Shown: positions 31,621 through 47,700, counted from the stretch's first letter. The stretch: DNA of 64,000 bases from Ricinus communis (GCF_019578655.1 NC_063264.1:21723688-21787687), one strand, 5' to 3'. Program-made: numbers and translations. Notes: a model not told the origin generated them from the sequence alone.

Positions 31621-34600
31621 ATGAGAAAACAACCCCGTAAGAGGAGTACATTTGTCACCCTTAAGAGGAGTATATCTGTCAATATGAGTACACAACCCCG
31701 TAAGAGTGGTATATTTTTTAATATGAGAAAACAACCCCGTAACAGGAGTATATTTGTCAGTATTAGAAAACAATCTCAAAAAAATGGTATATTTGTCAAT
31801 ATTATAAAACAACCCAGTCATAGGGGTATATTTGTCAGTAAGAGAAAACAACCCCGTAAGGGGGGTATATTTGTCAATATTAGAAAACAACCCCAAAAAA
31901 GTGGTATATTTGTCAATATGAAAAAACAACCTAGTCAGAGGGGTATATGTGTTAATAAGAGAAAACAACCCTATAAGAGGGGAATATTTGTCAATATTAG
32001 AAAACAACCCCAAAAAAGTGGTATATTAGGAAACAACCCCGTAAGAGGGGTATATTTGTCAATATTAGAAAATAACCCCGTAAGGGGGGCATATTTATCA
32101 ATATGAGAAAAGAACCCCGCAAGAGGGGTACATTTGTCAATATTAGAAAACAACCTCGTAAGAGGGGTATATGTGTCAACATGAGAAAATAACCTCGTAA
32201 GAAGGGTATATTTGTCAATATTATAAAACAACCCCGTAAGAGTGGTATATTTGTCAGTATTAGAAAACAACCCCGTAAGAGGGGTATATTTGTCAATATG
32301 AGAAAAGAACCCCGCAAGAGGGGTACATTTGTCAATATTAGAAAACTACCCCGTAAGAGGCGTATATGTGTCACTATGAGAAAACAACCCCGTAAGAAGG
32401 GTATATTTATCAATATTATAAAATGACCCCGTAAGAGGGGTATATTTGTTAATATTCGAAAACAAGCCCAAAAAAGTGGTATATTATTTAATATGAGAAA
32501 ACAACCCTATAAAAGGAGTATGTTTGTCACCCTTAAGAGGGGTATATCTATTAATATGAGTAAACAACCCTGTAAGAGTGGTATATTTTTTAATATGAGA
32601 AAACAGCCCCGTAAGACGAGTATATTTGTCACCCGTAAGGGGGTTATATCTGGCAATATGAGTAAAAACATGATAAGAGGGGTATATTTGTCACCATGAG
32701 AATACAACCTAGTCAGAGGGGTATATGTGTCAATAAGAGAAAACTACCCCGTAAGAGGGGTATATTTGACAATAACAGAAAACAACCAAGAAAAAGTAGT
32801 ACATTTGTCAATATTAGAAAATAACCCCATAAGAGGAGTATATTTGTCAATATTACAAAACAATCCCAAAAAAGTGGTATATTTGTCAACATGAGAAAAC
32901 AACCCAGTCAGAGGGGTGTATTTGTCAATAAGAGAAAACAACCCCGTAAGTGGGGTCTATTTGACAATATTAGAAAACAACCACATAAAAGTGGTATATT
33001 TGTCAATATTAAAGAACAACCCCGTAAGAGGGGTATATTTGTCAATATTAGAAAACAATCCTATTAAAGTGGTATATTTTTTAATATGAGAAAACAACCC
33101 TGTAAGAGTAGTATATTTGTCACTCGTAAGAGGGGTATATTTGTCAATATGAGTAATCAACCCCGTAAGAGTGTTATATTTTTTAAGACGAGAAAACAAC
33201 CCCGTAAGAGGAGTATATTTGCCAATATTAGAAAACAATCTCAAAAAAGTGGTATATTTGTGAATATGAGAAAACAACCCAGTCAGAGGGGTATATTTGT
33301 CAGTAAGAGAAAACAACCCCGTAAGAGGGGTATATTTGTCAATATTAGAAAACAACCCCAAAAAAGTGGTATATTAGAAAACAACCCTGTAAGAGGGGTA
33401 TATTTGTCGATATTAGAAAACAACCCCGTAAGAGGGGTATATTTATCAATATGAGAAAAGAACCCCGTAATAGGGGTACATTTGTCAATATTATAAAACA
33501 ATCACGTAAGAGGGGTATATTTGTCAATATTAGAAAACAACCCCAAAAAAGTGGTATATTTGTCAATATGAAAAGACAACCCTGTCAGACGGGTATATTT
33601 GTCAATAAGAGAAAATAACCCCGTAAGAGGGGTATATTTGTCAATATTAGAAAACAACCCCCAAAAAGTGGTATATTAGAAAACAACCCCGTAAGAGGCG
33701 TATATTTGTCAATATTAGAAAACAACCCCCAAAAAGTGGTATATTTGTCAATATGAAAAAACAACCCAGTCAGAGGGGTATATTTGTCAATAAGAGAAAA
33801 CAACCACGTAAGAGGGGTATATTTATCAATATTAGAAAACAACCCAAAAAAAGTGGTATTTTAGAAAACAACCCCGTAAGAGGGGTATATGTGTCAATAT
33901 GAGAAAACAACCCCGTAAGAACGGTATGTTTGTCAATATTATAAAACAACCCCGTAAGATGGGTTTATTTGTCAATATTAGGAAACAAGCCCAAAAAAGT
34001 GGTATATTTTTTAATATGAGAAAACAACCCCGTAAGAGGAGTATATTTGTCACCTGTAAGAGGGTTATATCTGTCAATTTGAGTAAACAACCCCGTAAGA
34101 GTGGTATATTTTTTAATAAGAGAAAACTACCCCGTAAGAGGAGTATATTTGTCAATATTAGAAAACAATCTCAAAAAAGTGGTATATTTGTCAACATGTG
34201 AATACAACCCAGTCAGAGGGGTATATTTGTCAATAAGAGAACGTAACCCCGTAAGAGGGGTATATTTGTCACTAAGAGAAAACAACCCCGTAAGAGGGGT
34301 ATGTTTGTCAATAAGAGAAAACAACCCCGTAAGAGGGGATATTTGTCAATATTAGAAAACAACCCCAAAAAAGTGGTATATTAGAAAACAACCCCGTAAG
34401 AAGGGTATATTTGTCGATATTAGAAAACAAAATCGTAAGAGGGGTATATTTGTCAATATGAGTGAACAACCCCGTAAGAGGTGTATATTTGTCAATATTA
34501 GAAAACCACCTCGTAAGAGGGGTATATTTGTCAATATTAGAAAACAACCTAAAAAAAGTGGTATATTGGAAAACAACCCCGTAAGAGTGGTATATGTGTC

Positions 34601-37194
34601 AATATGAGAAAACAACCCCGTAAGAAGGGTATGTTTGTCAATATTATAAAACAACCCCGTAAGATGGGTTTATTTGTCAATATTAGCAAACAAGCCCAAA
34701 AAAGTGGTATATTTTTTAATATGAGAAAACAACCCCGTAAGAGGAGTATATTTGTCAATATTAGAAAACAAGCCTAAAAAAGTGGTATATTTTTTAATAT
34801 GAGAAAACAACCCCGTAAGAGGAATATATTTGTCACTCGTAAGAGGGGTATATTTGTCAATATGAGTGAACAACCCCGTAAGAGGTGTGTATTTGTCAAT
34901 ATTAGAAAACCACCTCGTAAGAGGGGTATATTTGTCAATATTAGAAAAGAACCCTGCAAGAGAGGTACATTTGTCATCATCAGAAACCAACCCCGTAAGA
35001 GGCTTATATTTGTCAATATTGGAAAACAACCCCCAAAAAGTGGTATATTTGTCAATATGAAAAAATAACCCAGTCAGAGGGGTATATTTGTCAATAAGAG
35101 AAAACAACCCCGTAAGAGGGATATATTTGTCAATATTAGAAAACAACCCCAAAAAAGTGGTATATTAGAAAACAACCCCGTAAGAGGGGTATATGTGTCA
35201 ATATGAGAAAACAACCCCGTAAGAAGGGTATGTTTGCCAATATTATAAAACAACCCCGTAAGATGGGTTTATTTGTCAATATTAGCAAACAAGCCCAAAA
35301 AAGTGGTATATTTTTTAATATGAGAAAACAACCCCGTAAGAGGAGTATATTTGTCACCCGTAAGAGGGTTATATCTGTCAATCTGAGTAAACAATCCCGT
35401 AAGAGTGGTATATTTTTTAATATGAGAAAATTACCCCGTAAGAGGAGTATATTTGTCAGTATTAGAAAACAATCTCAAAAAAGTGGTATATTTGTCAACA
35501 TGAGAAAACAACCCAGTTAGAGGGGTATATTTGACAATAAGAGAAAATAACACCGTAAGAGGGGTATATTTGTCAATAAGAGAAAACAACCCCGTAAGAG
35601 TGGTACGTTTGTCAATAAGAGAAAACAACCCCGTAAGAGGGGGATATTTGTCAATATTAGAAAAAAACCCCAAAAAAGTGGTATATTCGAAAACAACACC
35701 GTAAGAAGGGTATATTTGTCGATATTAGAAAATAACATCGTAAGAGGGGTATATTTGTCAATATGAGAAAAGAACCCCGCAAGAGGGGTAGATTTGTCAA
35801 TATTATAAAACAATCACGTAAGAGGGGTAGATTTGTCAATATTAGAAAACAAGCCCAAAAAAGTGGTATATTTTTTAATATGAGAAAACAACCCCGTAAG
35901 AGGAATATATTTGTCAGTCGTAAGAGGGGTATAGTTGTCAATATTTGTGAACAACCCCGTAAGAGGTGTATATTTGTCAATATTAGAAAACCACCTCGTA
36001 AGAGGGGTATATTTGTCAATATTAGAAAAGAACCCTGCAAGAGAGGTACATTTGTCATCATTAGAAACCAACCCCGTAAGAGGCGTATATTTGTCAATAT
36101 TAGAAAACAACCCCCAAAAAGTGGTATATTTGTCAATATGAAAAAACAACCCAGTCAGAGGGGTATATTTGTCAATAAGAGAAAACAACCCCGTAAGAGG
36201 GGTATATTTGTCAATATTAGGAAACAACCCCAAAAAAGTGGTATATTAGAAAACAACCCCGTAAGAGGGGAATATGTGTCAAAATGAGAAAACAACCCCG
36301 TAAGAAGGGTATGTTTGTCAATATTATAAAACAACCCCGTAAGATGGGTTTATTTGTCAATATTAGCAAACAAGCCCAAAAAAGTGGTATATTTTTTAAT
36401 ATGAGAAAACAACCCCGTAAGAGGAGTATATTTGTCACCCGTAAGAGGGTTATATCTGTCAATCTGAGTAAACAATCCCGTAAGAGTGGTATATTTTTTA
36501 ATATGAGAAAATTACCCCGTAAGAGGAGTATATTTGTCAGTATTAGAAAACAATCTCAAAAAAGTGGTATATTTGTCTACAGGAGAATACAACCCAGTTA
36601 GAGGGGTATATTTGACAATAAGAGAAAATAACCCCGTAAGAGGGATATATTTGTCAATAAGAGAAAACAACCCCGTAAGAGTGGTACGTTTGTCAATAAG
36701 AGAAAACAACCCCGTAAGAGGGGTATATTTGTCAATATTAGAAAACAACCCCAAAAAAGTGGTATATTAGAAAACAACCCCGTAAGAGGGGTATATTTGT
36801 CGATATTAGAAAACAACCCCGTAAGAGGGGTATATTTATCAATATGAGAAAAGAACCCCGCAAGAGGGGTACATTTGTCAATATTATAAAACAATCACGC
36901 AAGAGGGGTAGATTTGTCAATATTAGAAAACAAGCACAAAAAAGTGTTATATTTTTTAATATGAGAAAACAACCCCGTAAGAGGAATATATTTGTCAATA
37001 TTAGAAAATAACCCCGCAAGAGGGGTACATTTGTCAATATTAGAAAATAACCCCGTAAGAGGCGTATATGTGTCAATATTAGAAAACAACCCCGTAAGAA
37101 GGGTATATTTGTCAATAGTATAAAACAACCCCGTAAGAGGGGTATATTTATCAATATTAGAAAACAAGCCCAAAAAAGTGGTATATTATTTAAT
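31621..37194. repeat. Higher-order block 1 of the 39-bp array
   Basis: It starts with the diagnostic phrase GAGGAGTACATTTGTCACCC just after 31,621. The same phrase recurs after 37,195 and 44,787. Variant units follow in the same order in each block. Block length is 5,574 bp. Confidence 0.75.
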
Positions 37195-40100
37195 ATGAGA
37201 AAACAACCCCGTAAGAGGAGTACATTTGTCACCCTTAAGAGGAGTATATCTGTCAATATGAGTACACAACCCCGTAAGAGTGGTATATTTTTTAATATGA
37301 GAAAATAACCCCGTAACAGGAGTATATTTGTCAGTATTAGAAAACAATCTCAAAAAAATGGTATATTTGTCAATATTATAAAACAACCCAGTCATAGGGG
37401 TATATTTGTCAGTAAGAGAAAACAACCCCGTAAGGGGGGTATATTTGTCAATATTAGAAAACAACCCCAAAAAAGTGGTATATTTGTCAATATGAAAAAA
37501 CAACCTAGTCAGAGGGGTATATGTGTTAATAAGAGAAAACAACCCTATAAGAGGGGAATATTTGTCAATATTAGAAAACAACCCCAAAAAAGTGGTATAT
37601 TAGGAAACAACCCCGTAAGAGGGGTATATTTGTCAATATTAGAAAATAACCCCGTAAGGGGGGCATATTTATCAATATGAGAAAAGAACCCCGCAAGAGG
37701 GGTACATTTGTCAATATTAGAAAACAACCTCGTAAGAGGGGTATATGTGTCAACATGAGAAAACAACCTCGTAAGAAGGGTATATTTGTCAATATTATAA
37801 AACAACCCCGTAAGAGGGGTATATTTGTCAGTATTAGAAAACAACCCCGGAAGAGGGGTATATTTGTCAATATGAGAAAAGAACCCCGCAAGAGGGGTAC
37901 ATTTGTCAATATTAGAAAACTACCCCGTAAGAGGCGTATATGTGTCACTATGAGAAAACAACCCCGTAAGAAGGGTATATTTATCAATATTATAAAATGA
38001 CCCCGTAAGAGGGGTATATTTGTTAATATTAGAAAACAAGCCCAAAAAAGTGGTATATTATTTAATATGAGAAAACAACCCCATAAAAGGAGTATGTTTG
38101 TCACCCTTAAGAGGGGTATATCTGTTAATATGAGTAAACAACCCTGTAAGAGTGGTATATTTTTAATATGAGAAAACAAAATTGTAAGACGAGTATATTT
38201 GTCACCCGTAAGAGGGTTATATCCGGCAATATGAGTAAAAACACAGTAAGAGGGGTATATTTGTCACCATGAGAATACAACCTAGTCGGGAGGGGTATAT
38301 GTGTCAATAAGAGAAAACTACCCCGTAAGAGGGGTATATTTGACAATGTGAAACAACCAAGAAAAGTAGTACATTTGTCAATATTAGAAAATAACCCCAT
38401 AAGAGGAGTATATTTGTCAATATTACAAAACAATCCCAAAAAAGTGGTATATTTGTCAACATGAGAAAACAACCCAGTCAGAGGGGTGTATTTGTCAATA
38501 AGAGAAAACAACCCCGTAAGTGGGGTCTATTTGACAATATTAGAAAACAACCACATAAAAGTGGTATATTTGTCAATATTAAAAACAACCCCGTAAGAGG
38601 GGTATATTTGTCGATAGGAAACAACCCCTAAGGAGGGGTATATTTGTCAATATGAGAAAAGAACCCCGCAAGAGGGGTACATTTGTCAATATTAGAAAAC
38701 TACCCCGTAAGAGGCGTATATGTGTCACTATGAGAAAACAACCCCGTAAGAAGGGTATATTTATCAATATTATAAAATGACCCCGTAAGAGGGGTATATT
38801 TGTTAATATTAGAAAACAAGCCCAAAAAAGTGGTATATTATTTAATATGAGAAAACAACCCCATAAAAGGAGTATGTTTGTCACCCTTAAGAGGGGTATA
38901 TCTGTTAATATGAGTAAACAACCCTGTAAGAGTGGTATATTTTTAATATGAGAAAACAAACATAAGACGAGTATATTTGTCACCCGTAAGAGGGTTATAT
39001 CTGGCAATATGAGTAAAAAACACAGTAAGAGGGGTATATTTGTCACCATGAGAATACAACCTAGTCAGAGGGGTATATGTGTCAATAAGAGAAAACTACC
39101 CCGTAAGAGGGGTATATTTGACAATAACAGAAAACAACCAAGAAAAAGTAGTACATTTGTCAATATTAGAAAATAACCCCATAAGAGGAGTATATTTGTC
39201 AATATTACAAAACAATCCCAAAAAAGTGGTATATTTGTCAACATGAGAAAACAACCCAGTCAGAGGGGTGTATTTGTCAATAAGAGAAAACAACCCCGTA
39301 AGTGGGGTCTATTTGACAATATTAGAAAACAACCACATAAAAGTGGTATATTTGTCAATATTAAAAAACAACCCCGTAAGAGGGGTATATTTGTCAGTAT
39401 TAGGAAACAACCCCGGAAGAGGGGTATATTTGTCAATATGAGAAAAGAACCCCGCAAGAGGGGTACATTTGTCAATATTAGAAAACTACCCCGTAAGAGG
39501 CGTATATGTGTCACTATGAGAAAACAACCCCGTCAGAAGGGTATATTTATCAATATTATAAAATGACCCCGTAAGAGGGGTATATTTGTTAATATTAGAA
39601 AACAAGCCCAAAAAAGTGGTATATTATTTAATATGAGAAAACAACCCCATAAAAGGAGTATGTTTGTCACCCTTAAGAGGGGTATATCTGTTAATATGAG
39701 TAAACAACCCTGTAAGAGTGGTATATTTTTTAATATGAGAAAACAGCCCCGTAAGACGAGTATATTTGTCACCCGTAAGAGGGTTATATCTGGCAATATG
39801 AGTAAAAAACACAGTAAGAGGGGTATATTTGTCACCATGAGAATACAACCTAGTCAGAGGGGTATATGTGTCAATAAGAGAAAACTACCCCGTAAGAGGG
39901 GTATATTTGACAATAACAGAAAACAACCAAGAAAAAGTAGTACATTTGTCAATATTAGAAAATAACCCCATAAGAGGAGTATATTTGTCAATATTACAAA
40001 ACAATCCCAAAAAAGTGGTATATTTGTCAACATGAGAAAACAACCCAGTCAGAGGGGTGTATTTGTCAATAAGAGAAAACAACCCCGTAAGTGGGGTCTA

Positions 40101-43100
40101 TTTGACAATATTAGAAAACAACCACATAAAAGTGGTATATTTGTCAATATTAAAAAACAACCCCGTAAGAGGGGTATATTTGTCAATATTAGAAAACAAT
40201 CCTATTAAAGTGGTATATTTTTTAATATGAGAAAACAACCCCGTAAGAGTAGTATATTTGTCAACCGTAAGAGGGGTATATTTGTCAATATGAGTAATCA
40301 ACCCCGTAAGAGTGTTATATTTTTTAAGACGAGAAAACAACCCCGTAAGAGTAGTATATTTGCCAATATTAGAAAACAATCTCAAAAAGTGGTATATTTG
40401 TGAATATGAGAAAACAACCCAAATGGAGGGGTATATTTGTCGTTAAGAGAAAACAACCCCGTAAGAGGGGTATATTTGTCAATATTAGAAAACAACCCCA
40501 AAAAAGTGGTATATTAGAAAACAACCCTGTAAGAGGGGTATATTTGTCGATACTAGAAAACAACCCCGTAAGAGGGGTATATTTATCAATATGAGAAAAG
40601 AACCCCGTAAGAGGGGTACATTTGTCAATATTATAAAACAATCACGTAAGAGGGGTATATTTGTCAATATTAGAAAACAACCCCAAAAAAGTGGTATATT
40701 TGTCAATATGAAAAGACAACCCTGTCAGACGGGTATATTTGTTAATAAGAGAAAATAACCCCGTAAGAGGGGTATATTTGTCAACATTAGAAAACAACCC
40801 CCAAAAAGTGGTATATTAGAAAATAACACCGTAAGAGGTGTATATTTGTCAATATTAGAAAACAACCCCCAAAAAGTGGTATATTTGTCAATATGAAAAA
40901 AAAACCCAGTCACAGGGGTATATTTGTCAATAAGAGAAAACAACCACGTAAGAGGGGTATATTTGTCAATATTAGAAAACAACCCAAAAAAAGTGGTATT
41001 TTAGAAAACAACCCCGTAAGAGGGGTATATGTGTCAATATGAGAAAACAACCCCGTAAGAACGGTATGTTTGTCAATATTATAAAACAACCCCGTAAGAT
41101 GGGTTTATTTTTCAATATTAGGAAACAAGCCCAAAAAAGTGGTATATTTTTTAATATGAGAAAACAACCCCGTAAGAGGAATATATTTGTCACCTGTAAG
41201 AAGGTTATATCTGTCAATTTGAGTAAACAACCCCGTAAGAGTGGTATATTTTTTAATAAGAGAAAACTACCCCGTAAGAGGAGTATATTTGTCAATATTA
41301 GAAAACAATCTCAAAAAAGTGGTATATTTGTCAACATGTGAATACAACCCAGTTAGAGGGGTATATTTGTCAATAAGAGAACGTAACCCCGTAAGAGGGG
41401 TATATTTGTCACTAAGAGAAAACAACCCCGTAAGAGGGGTGTGGTTGTCAATAAGAGAAAACAACCCCGTAAGAGGGGATATTTGTCAATATTAGAAAAC
41501 AACCCCAAAAAAGTGGTATATTAGAAAACAACCCCGTAAGAAGGGTATATTTGTCGATATTAGAAAATAAAATCGTAAGAGGGGTATATTTGTCAATATG
41601 AGTGAACAACCCCGTAAGAGGTGTATATTTGTCAATATTAGAAAACCACCTCGTAAGAGGGGTATGTTTGTCAATATTAGAAAACAACCCAAAAAAAGTG
41701 GTATATTGGAAAACAATATGAGAAAACAACCCGTAAGAAGGGTATGTTTGTCAATATTATAAAACAACCCCGTAAGATGGGTTTATTTGTCAATATTAGC
41801 AAACAAGCCCAAAAAAGTGGTATATTTTTTAATATGAGAAAACAACCTCGTAAGAGGAGTATATTTGTCACCTGTAAGAGGGTTATATCTGTCAATTTGA
41901 GTAAACAACCCCGTAAGAGTGGTATATTTTTTAATAAGAGAAAACTACCCCGTAAGAGGAGTATATTTGTCAATATTAGAAAACAATCTCAAAAAAGTGG
42001 TATATTTGTCAACATGAGAATACAACCCAATCAGAAGGGTATATTTGTCAATAAGATAACATAACCCCGTAAAAGGGGTATATTTGTCACTAAGAGAAAA
42101 CAACCCCGTAAGAGGGGTATGTTTGTCAATAAGAGAAAACAACCCCGTAAGAGGGGATATTTGTCAATATTAGAAAACAACCCCAAAAAAGTGGTATATT
42201 TGAAAACAACACCGTAAGAAGGGTATATTTGTCGATATTATAAAACAAAATCGTAAGAGGGGTATATTTGTCAATATGAGAAAAGAACCCCGCAAGAGGG
42301 GTAGATTTGTCAATATTATAAAACAATCACGTAAGAGGGGTAGATTTGTCAATATTAGAAAACAAGCCTAAAAAAGTGGTATATTTTTTAATATGAGAAA
42401 ACAACCCCGTAAGAGAAATATATTTGTCACTCGTAAGAGGGGTATATTTGTCAATATGAGTGAACAACCCCGTAAGAGGTGTATATTTGTCAATATTAGA
42501 AAACCACCTCGTAAGAGGGTATATTTGTCAATATTAGAAAAGAACCCTCCAAGAGAGGTACATTTGTCATCATTAGAAACCAACCCCGTAAGAGGCGTAT
42601 ATTTGTCAATATTAGAAAACAACCCCCAAAAAGTGGTATATTTGTCAATATGAAAAAACAACCCAGTCAGAGGGGTATATTTGTCAATAAGAGAAAACAA
42701 CCCCGTAAGGGGGGTATATTTGTCAATATTAGAAAACAACCCCAAAAAAGTGGTATATTAGAAAACAACCCCGTAAGAGGGGTATATGTGTCAATATGAG
42801 AAAACAACCCCGTAAGAAGGGTATGTTTGTCAATATTATAAAACAACCCCGTAAGATGGGTTTATTTGTCAATATTAGCAAACAAGCCCAAAAAAGTGGT
42901 ATATTTTTTAATATGAGAAAACAACCTCGTAAGAGGAGTATATTTGTCACCCGTAAGAGGGTTATATCTGTCAATCTGAGTAAACAATCCCGTAAGAGTG
43001 GTATATTTTTTAATATGAGAAAATTACCCCGTAAGAGGAGTATATTTGTCAGTATTAGAAAACAATCTCAAAAAAGTGGTATATTTGTCAACATGAGAAA

Positions 43101-44786
43101 ACAACCCAGTTAGAGGGGTATATTTGACAATAAGAGAAAATAACACCGTAAGAGGGGTATGTTTGTCAATAAGAGAAAACAACCCCGTAAGAGTGGTACG
43201 TTTGTCAATAAGAGAAAACAACCCCGTAAGAAGGGATATTTGTCAATATTAGAAAAAAACCCCAAAAAAGTGGTATATTCGAAAACAACACCGTAAGAAG
43301 GGTATATTTGTCGATATTAGAAAATAACATCGTAAGAGGGGTATATTTGTCAATATGAGAAAAGAACCCCGCAAGAGGGGTAGATTTGTCAATATTATAA
43401 AACAATCACGTAAGAGGGGTAGATTTGTCAATATTAGAAAACAAGCCCAAAAAAGTGGTATATTTTTTAATATGAGAAAACAACCCCGTAAGAGGAATAT
43501 ATTTGTCACCCGTAAGAGGGGTATATTTGTCAATATGAGTGAACAACCCCGTAAGAGGTGTATATTTGTCAATATTAGAAAACCACCTCGTAAGAGGGGT
43601 ATATTTGTCAATATTAGAAAAGAACCCTGCAAGAGAGGTACATTCGTCATCATTAGAAACCAACCCCGTAAGAGGCGTATATTTGTCAATATTAGAAAAC
43701 AACCCCCAAAACGTAGTATATTTGTCAATATGAAAAAACAACCCAGTCAGAGGGGTATATTTGTCAATAAGAGAAAACAACCCCGTAAGAGGGGTATGTT
43801 TGTCAATATTAGGAAACAACCCCAAAAAAGTGGTATATTAGAAAACAACCCCGTAAGAGGGGAATATGTGTCAAAATGAGAAAACAACCCCGTAAGAAGG
43901 GTATGTTTGTCAATATTATAAAACAACCCCGTAAGATGGGTTTATTTGTCAATATTAGCAAACAAGCCCAAAAAAGTGGTATATTTTTTAATATGAGAAA
44001 ACAACCCCGTAAGAGGAGTATATTTGTCACCCGTAAGAGGGTTATATCTGTCAATCTGAGTAAACAATCCCGTAAGAGTGGTATATTTTTTAATATGAGA
44101 AAATTACCCCGTAAGAGGAGTATATTTGTCAGTATTAGAAAACAATCTCAAAAAAGTGGTATATTTGTCTACAGGAGAATACAACCCAGTTAGAGGGGTA
44201 TATTTGACAATAAGAGAAAATAACCCCGTAAGAGGGCTATATTTGTCAATAAGAGAAAACAACCCCGTAAGAGTGGTACGTTTGTCAATAAGAGAAAACA
44301 ACCCCGTAAGAGGGGTATATTTGTCAATATTAGAAAACAACCCCAAAAAAGTGGTATATTAGAAAACAACCCCGTAAGAGGGGTATATTTGTCGATATTA
44401 GAAAACAACCCCGTAAGAGGGGTATATTTATCAATATGAGAAAAGAACCCCGCAAGAGGGGTACATTTGTCAATATTATAAAACAATCACGTAAGAGGGG
44501 TAGATTTGTCAATATTAGAAAACAAGCACAAAAAAGTGTTATATTTTTTAATATGAGAAAACAACCCCGTAATAGGAATATATTTGTCAATATTAGAAAA
44601 TAACCCCGCAAGAGGGGTACATTTGTCAATATTAGAAAATAACCCCGTAAGAGGCGTATATGTGTCAATATTAGAAAACAACCCCGTAAGAAGGGTATAT
44701 TTGTCAATAGTATAAAACAACCCCGTAAGAGGGGTATATTTGTCAATATTAGAAAACAAGCCCAAAAAAGTGGTATATTATTTAAT
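37195..44786. repeat. Higher-order block 2 of the 39-bp array
   Basis: It is 7,592 bp long. It corresponds to block 1 with constant offsets of 7,140-7,141 for about 32,744-34,355 and 7,592-7,593 for about 35,136-37,256. It is longer than block 1, mainly because a segment of about 0.78 kb is present three times (starts near 38,067, 38,847 and 39,633). Confidence 0.75.
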
Positions 44787-47700
44787 ATGAGAAAACAACC
44801 CCGTAAGAGGAGTACATTTGTCACCCTTAAGAGGAGTATATCTGTCAATATGAGTACACAACCCCGTAAGAGTGGTATATTTTTTAATATGAGAAAACAA
44901 CCCCAGAATAAAGATATTTGTCGATTAGAAAACAATCTCAAAAAAATGGTATATTTGTCAATATTATAAAACAACCCAGTCATAGGGGTATATTTGTCAG
45001 TAAGAGAAAACAACCCCGTAAGGGGGGTATATTTGTCAATATTAGAAAACAACCCCAAAAAAGTGGTATATTTGTCAATATGAAAAAACAACCTAGTCAG
45101 AGGGGTATATGTGTTAATAAGAGAAAACAACCCTATAAGAGGGGAATATTTGTCAATATTAGAAAACAATCCCAAAAAAGTGGTATATTAGGAAACAACC
45201 CCGTAAGAGGGGTATATTTGTCAATATTAGAAAATAACCCCGTAAGGGGAGCATATTTATCAATATGAGAAAAGAACCCCGCAAGAGGGGTACATTTGTC
45301 AATATTAGAAAACAACCTCGTAAGAGGGGTATATGTGTCAACATGAGAAAACAACCTCGTAAGAAGGGTATATTTGTCAATATTATAAAACAACCCCGTA
45401 ACAGGGGTATATTTGTCAGTATTAGAAAACAACCCCGGAAGAGGGGTATATTTGTCAATATGAGAAAAGAACCCCGCAAGAGGGGTACATTTGTCAATAT
45501 TAGAAAACTACCCCGTAAGAGGCGTATATGTGTCACTATGAGAAAACATCCCCGTAAGAAGGGTATATTTATCAATATTATAAAATGACCCCGTAAGAGG
45601 GGAATATTTGATAATATTAGAAAACATCCCCGTAAGAAGGGTATATTTATCAATATTATAAAATGACCCCGTAAGAGGGGAATATTTGATAATATTAGAA
45701 AACAAGCCCAAAAAAGTGGTATATTATTTAATATGAGAAAACAACCCCATAAAAGGAGTATGTTTGTCACCCTTAAGAGGGGTATATCTGTTAATATGAG
45801 TAAACAACCCTGTAAGAGTGGTATATTTTTTAATATGAGAAAACAGCCCCTTAAGACGAGTATATTTGTCACCCGTAAGAGGGTTATATCTGGCAATATG
45901 AGTAAAAAACACAATAAGAGGGGTATATTTGTCACCATGAGAATACAACCTAGTCAGAGGGGTATATGTGTCAATAAGAGAAAACTACCCCGTAAGAGGG
46001 GTATATTTGACAATAACAGAAAACAACCAAGAAAAAGTAGTACATTTGTCAATATTAGAAAATAACCCCATAAGAGGAGTATATTTGTCAATATTACAAA
46101 ACAATCCCAAAAAAGTGGTATATTTGTCAACATGAGAAAACAACCCAGTCAGAGGGGTGTATTTGTCAATAAGAGAAAACAACCCCGTAAGTGGGGTCTA
46201 TTTGACAATATTAGAAAACAACCACATAAAAGTGGTATATTTGTCAATATTAAAAAACAACCCCGTAAGAGGGGTATATTTGTCAATATTAGAAAATAAT
46301 CCTATTAAAGTGGTATATTTTTTAATATGAGAAAACAACCCCGTAAGAGTAGTATATTTGTCACCCGTAAGAGGGGTATATTTGTCAATATGAGTAATCA
46401 ACCCCGTAAGAGTGGTCTATTTTTTAAGACGAGAAAACAACCCCGTAAGAGGAGTATATTTGCCAATATTAGAAAACAATCTCAAAAAAGTGGTATATTT
46501 GTCAATATGAGAATACAACCCAGTCAGAGGGGTATATTTGTCAGTAAGAGAAAACAACCCCGTAAGAGGGGTATATTTGTCAATATTAGAAAACAACCCC
46601 AAAAAAGTGGTATATTAGAAAACAACCCTGTAAGAGGGGTATATTTGTCGATATTAGAAAAGAACCCCGTAAGAGGGGTATATTTATCAATATGAGAAAA
46701 GAACCCCGCAAGAGGGGTATATTTGTCAATATTATAAAACAATCACGTAAGAGGGGTATATTTGTCAATATTAGAAAACAGGCCCAAAAAAGTGGTATAT
46801 TTTTTAATATGAGAAAACAACCCCGTAAGAGGAATATATTTGTCACTCGTAAGAGGGGTATATTTGTCAATATGAGTGAACAACCCCGTAAGAGGTGTAT
46901 ATTTGTCAATATTAGAAAACCACCTCGTAAGAGTGGTATATTTGTCGATATTAGAAAAGAACCCTGCAAGATAGGTACATTTGTCATCATTAGAAACCAA
47001 CCCCGTAAGAGGCGTATATTTGTCAATATTAGAAAACAACCCCCAAAAAGTGGTATATTTGTCAATATGAAAAAACAACCCAGTCAGAGGGGTATATTTG
47101 TCAATAAGAGAAAACAACCCCGTAAGAGGGGTATATTTCTCAATATTAGAAAACAACCCCAAAAAAGTGGTATATTAGAAAACAACCCCGTAAGAGGGGT
47201 ATATGCGTCAATATGAGAAAACAACCCCGTAAGAAGGGTATGTTTGTCAATATTATAAAACACCCCCATAAGATGGGTTTATTTATCAATATTAGCAAAC
47301 AAGCCCAAAAAAGTGGTATATTTTTTAATATGAGAAAACAACCCCGTAAGAGGAGTATATTTGTCACCCGTAAGAGGGTTATATCTGTCAATCTGAGTAA
47401 ACAATCCCGTAAGAATGGTATATTTTTTAATATGAGAAAATTACCCCGTAAGAGGAGTATATTTGTCAGTATTAGAAAACAATCTCAAAAAAGTGGTATA
47501 TTTGTCAACATGAGAATACAACCCAGTTAGAGGGGTATATTTGACAATAAGAGAAAATAACCCCGTAAGAGGGGTATATTTTTCAATAAGAGAAAACAAC
47601 CCCGTAAGAGTGGTACGTTTGTCAATAAGAGAAAACAACCCTGTAAGAGGGGTATATTTGTCAATATTAGAAAACAACCCCAAAAAAGTGGTATATTAGA

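Noticed and set aside
44330..45175. 281-codon open frame on the minus strand within the 39-bp array, and dozens of similar ones
   Set aside because: The frames follow from a 39-bp (13-codon) period, occur on both strands in several frames, and have no domain or conserved start. 29-bp units shift the frame freely.
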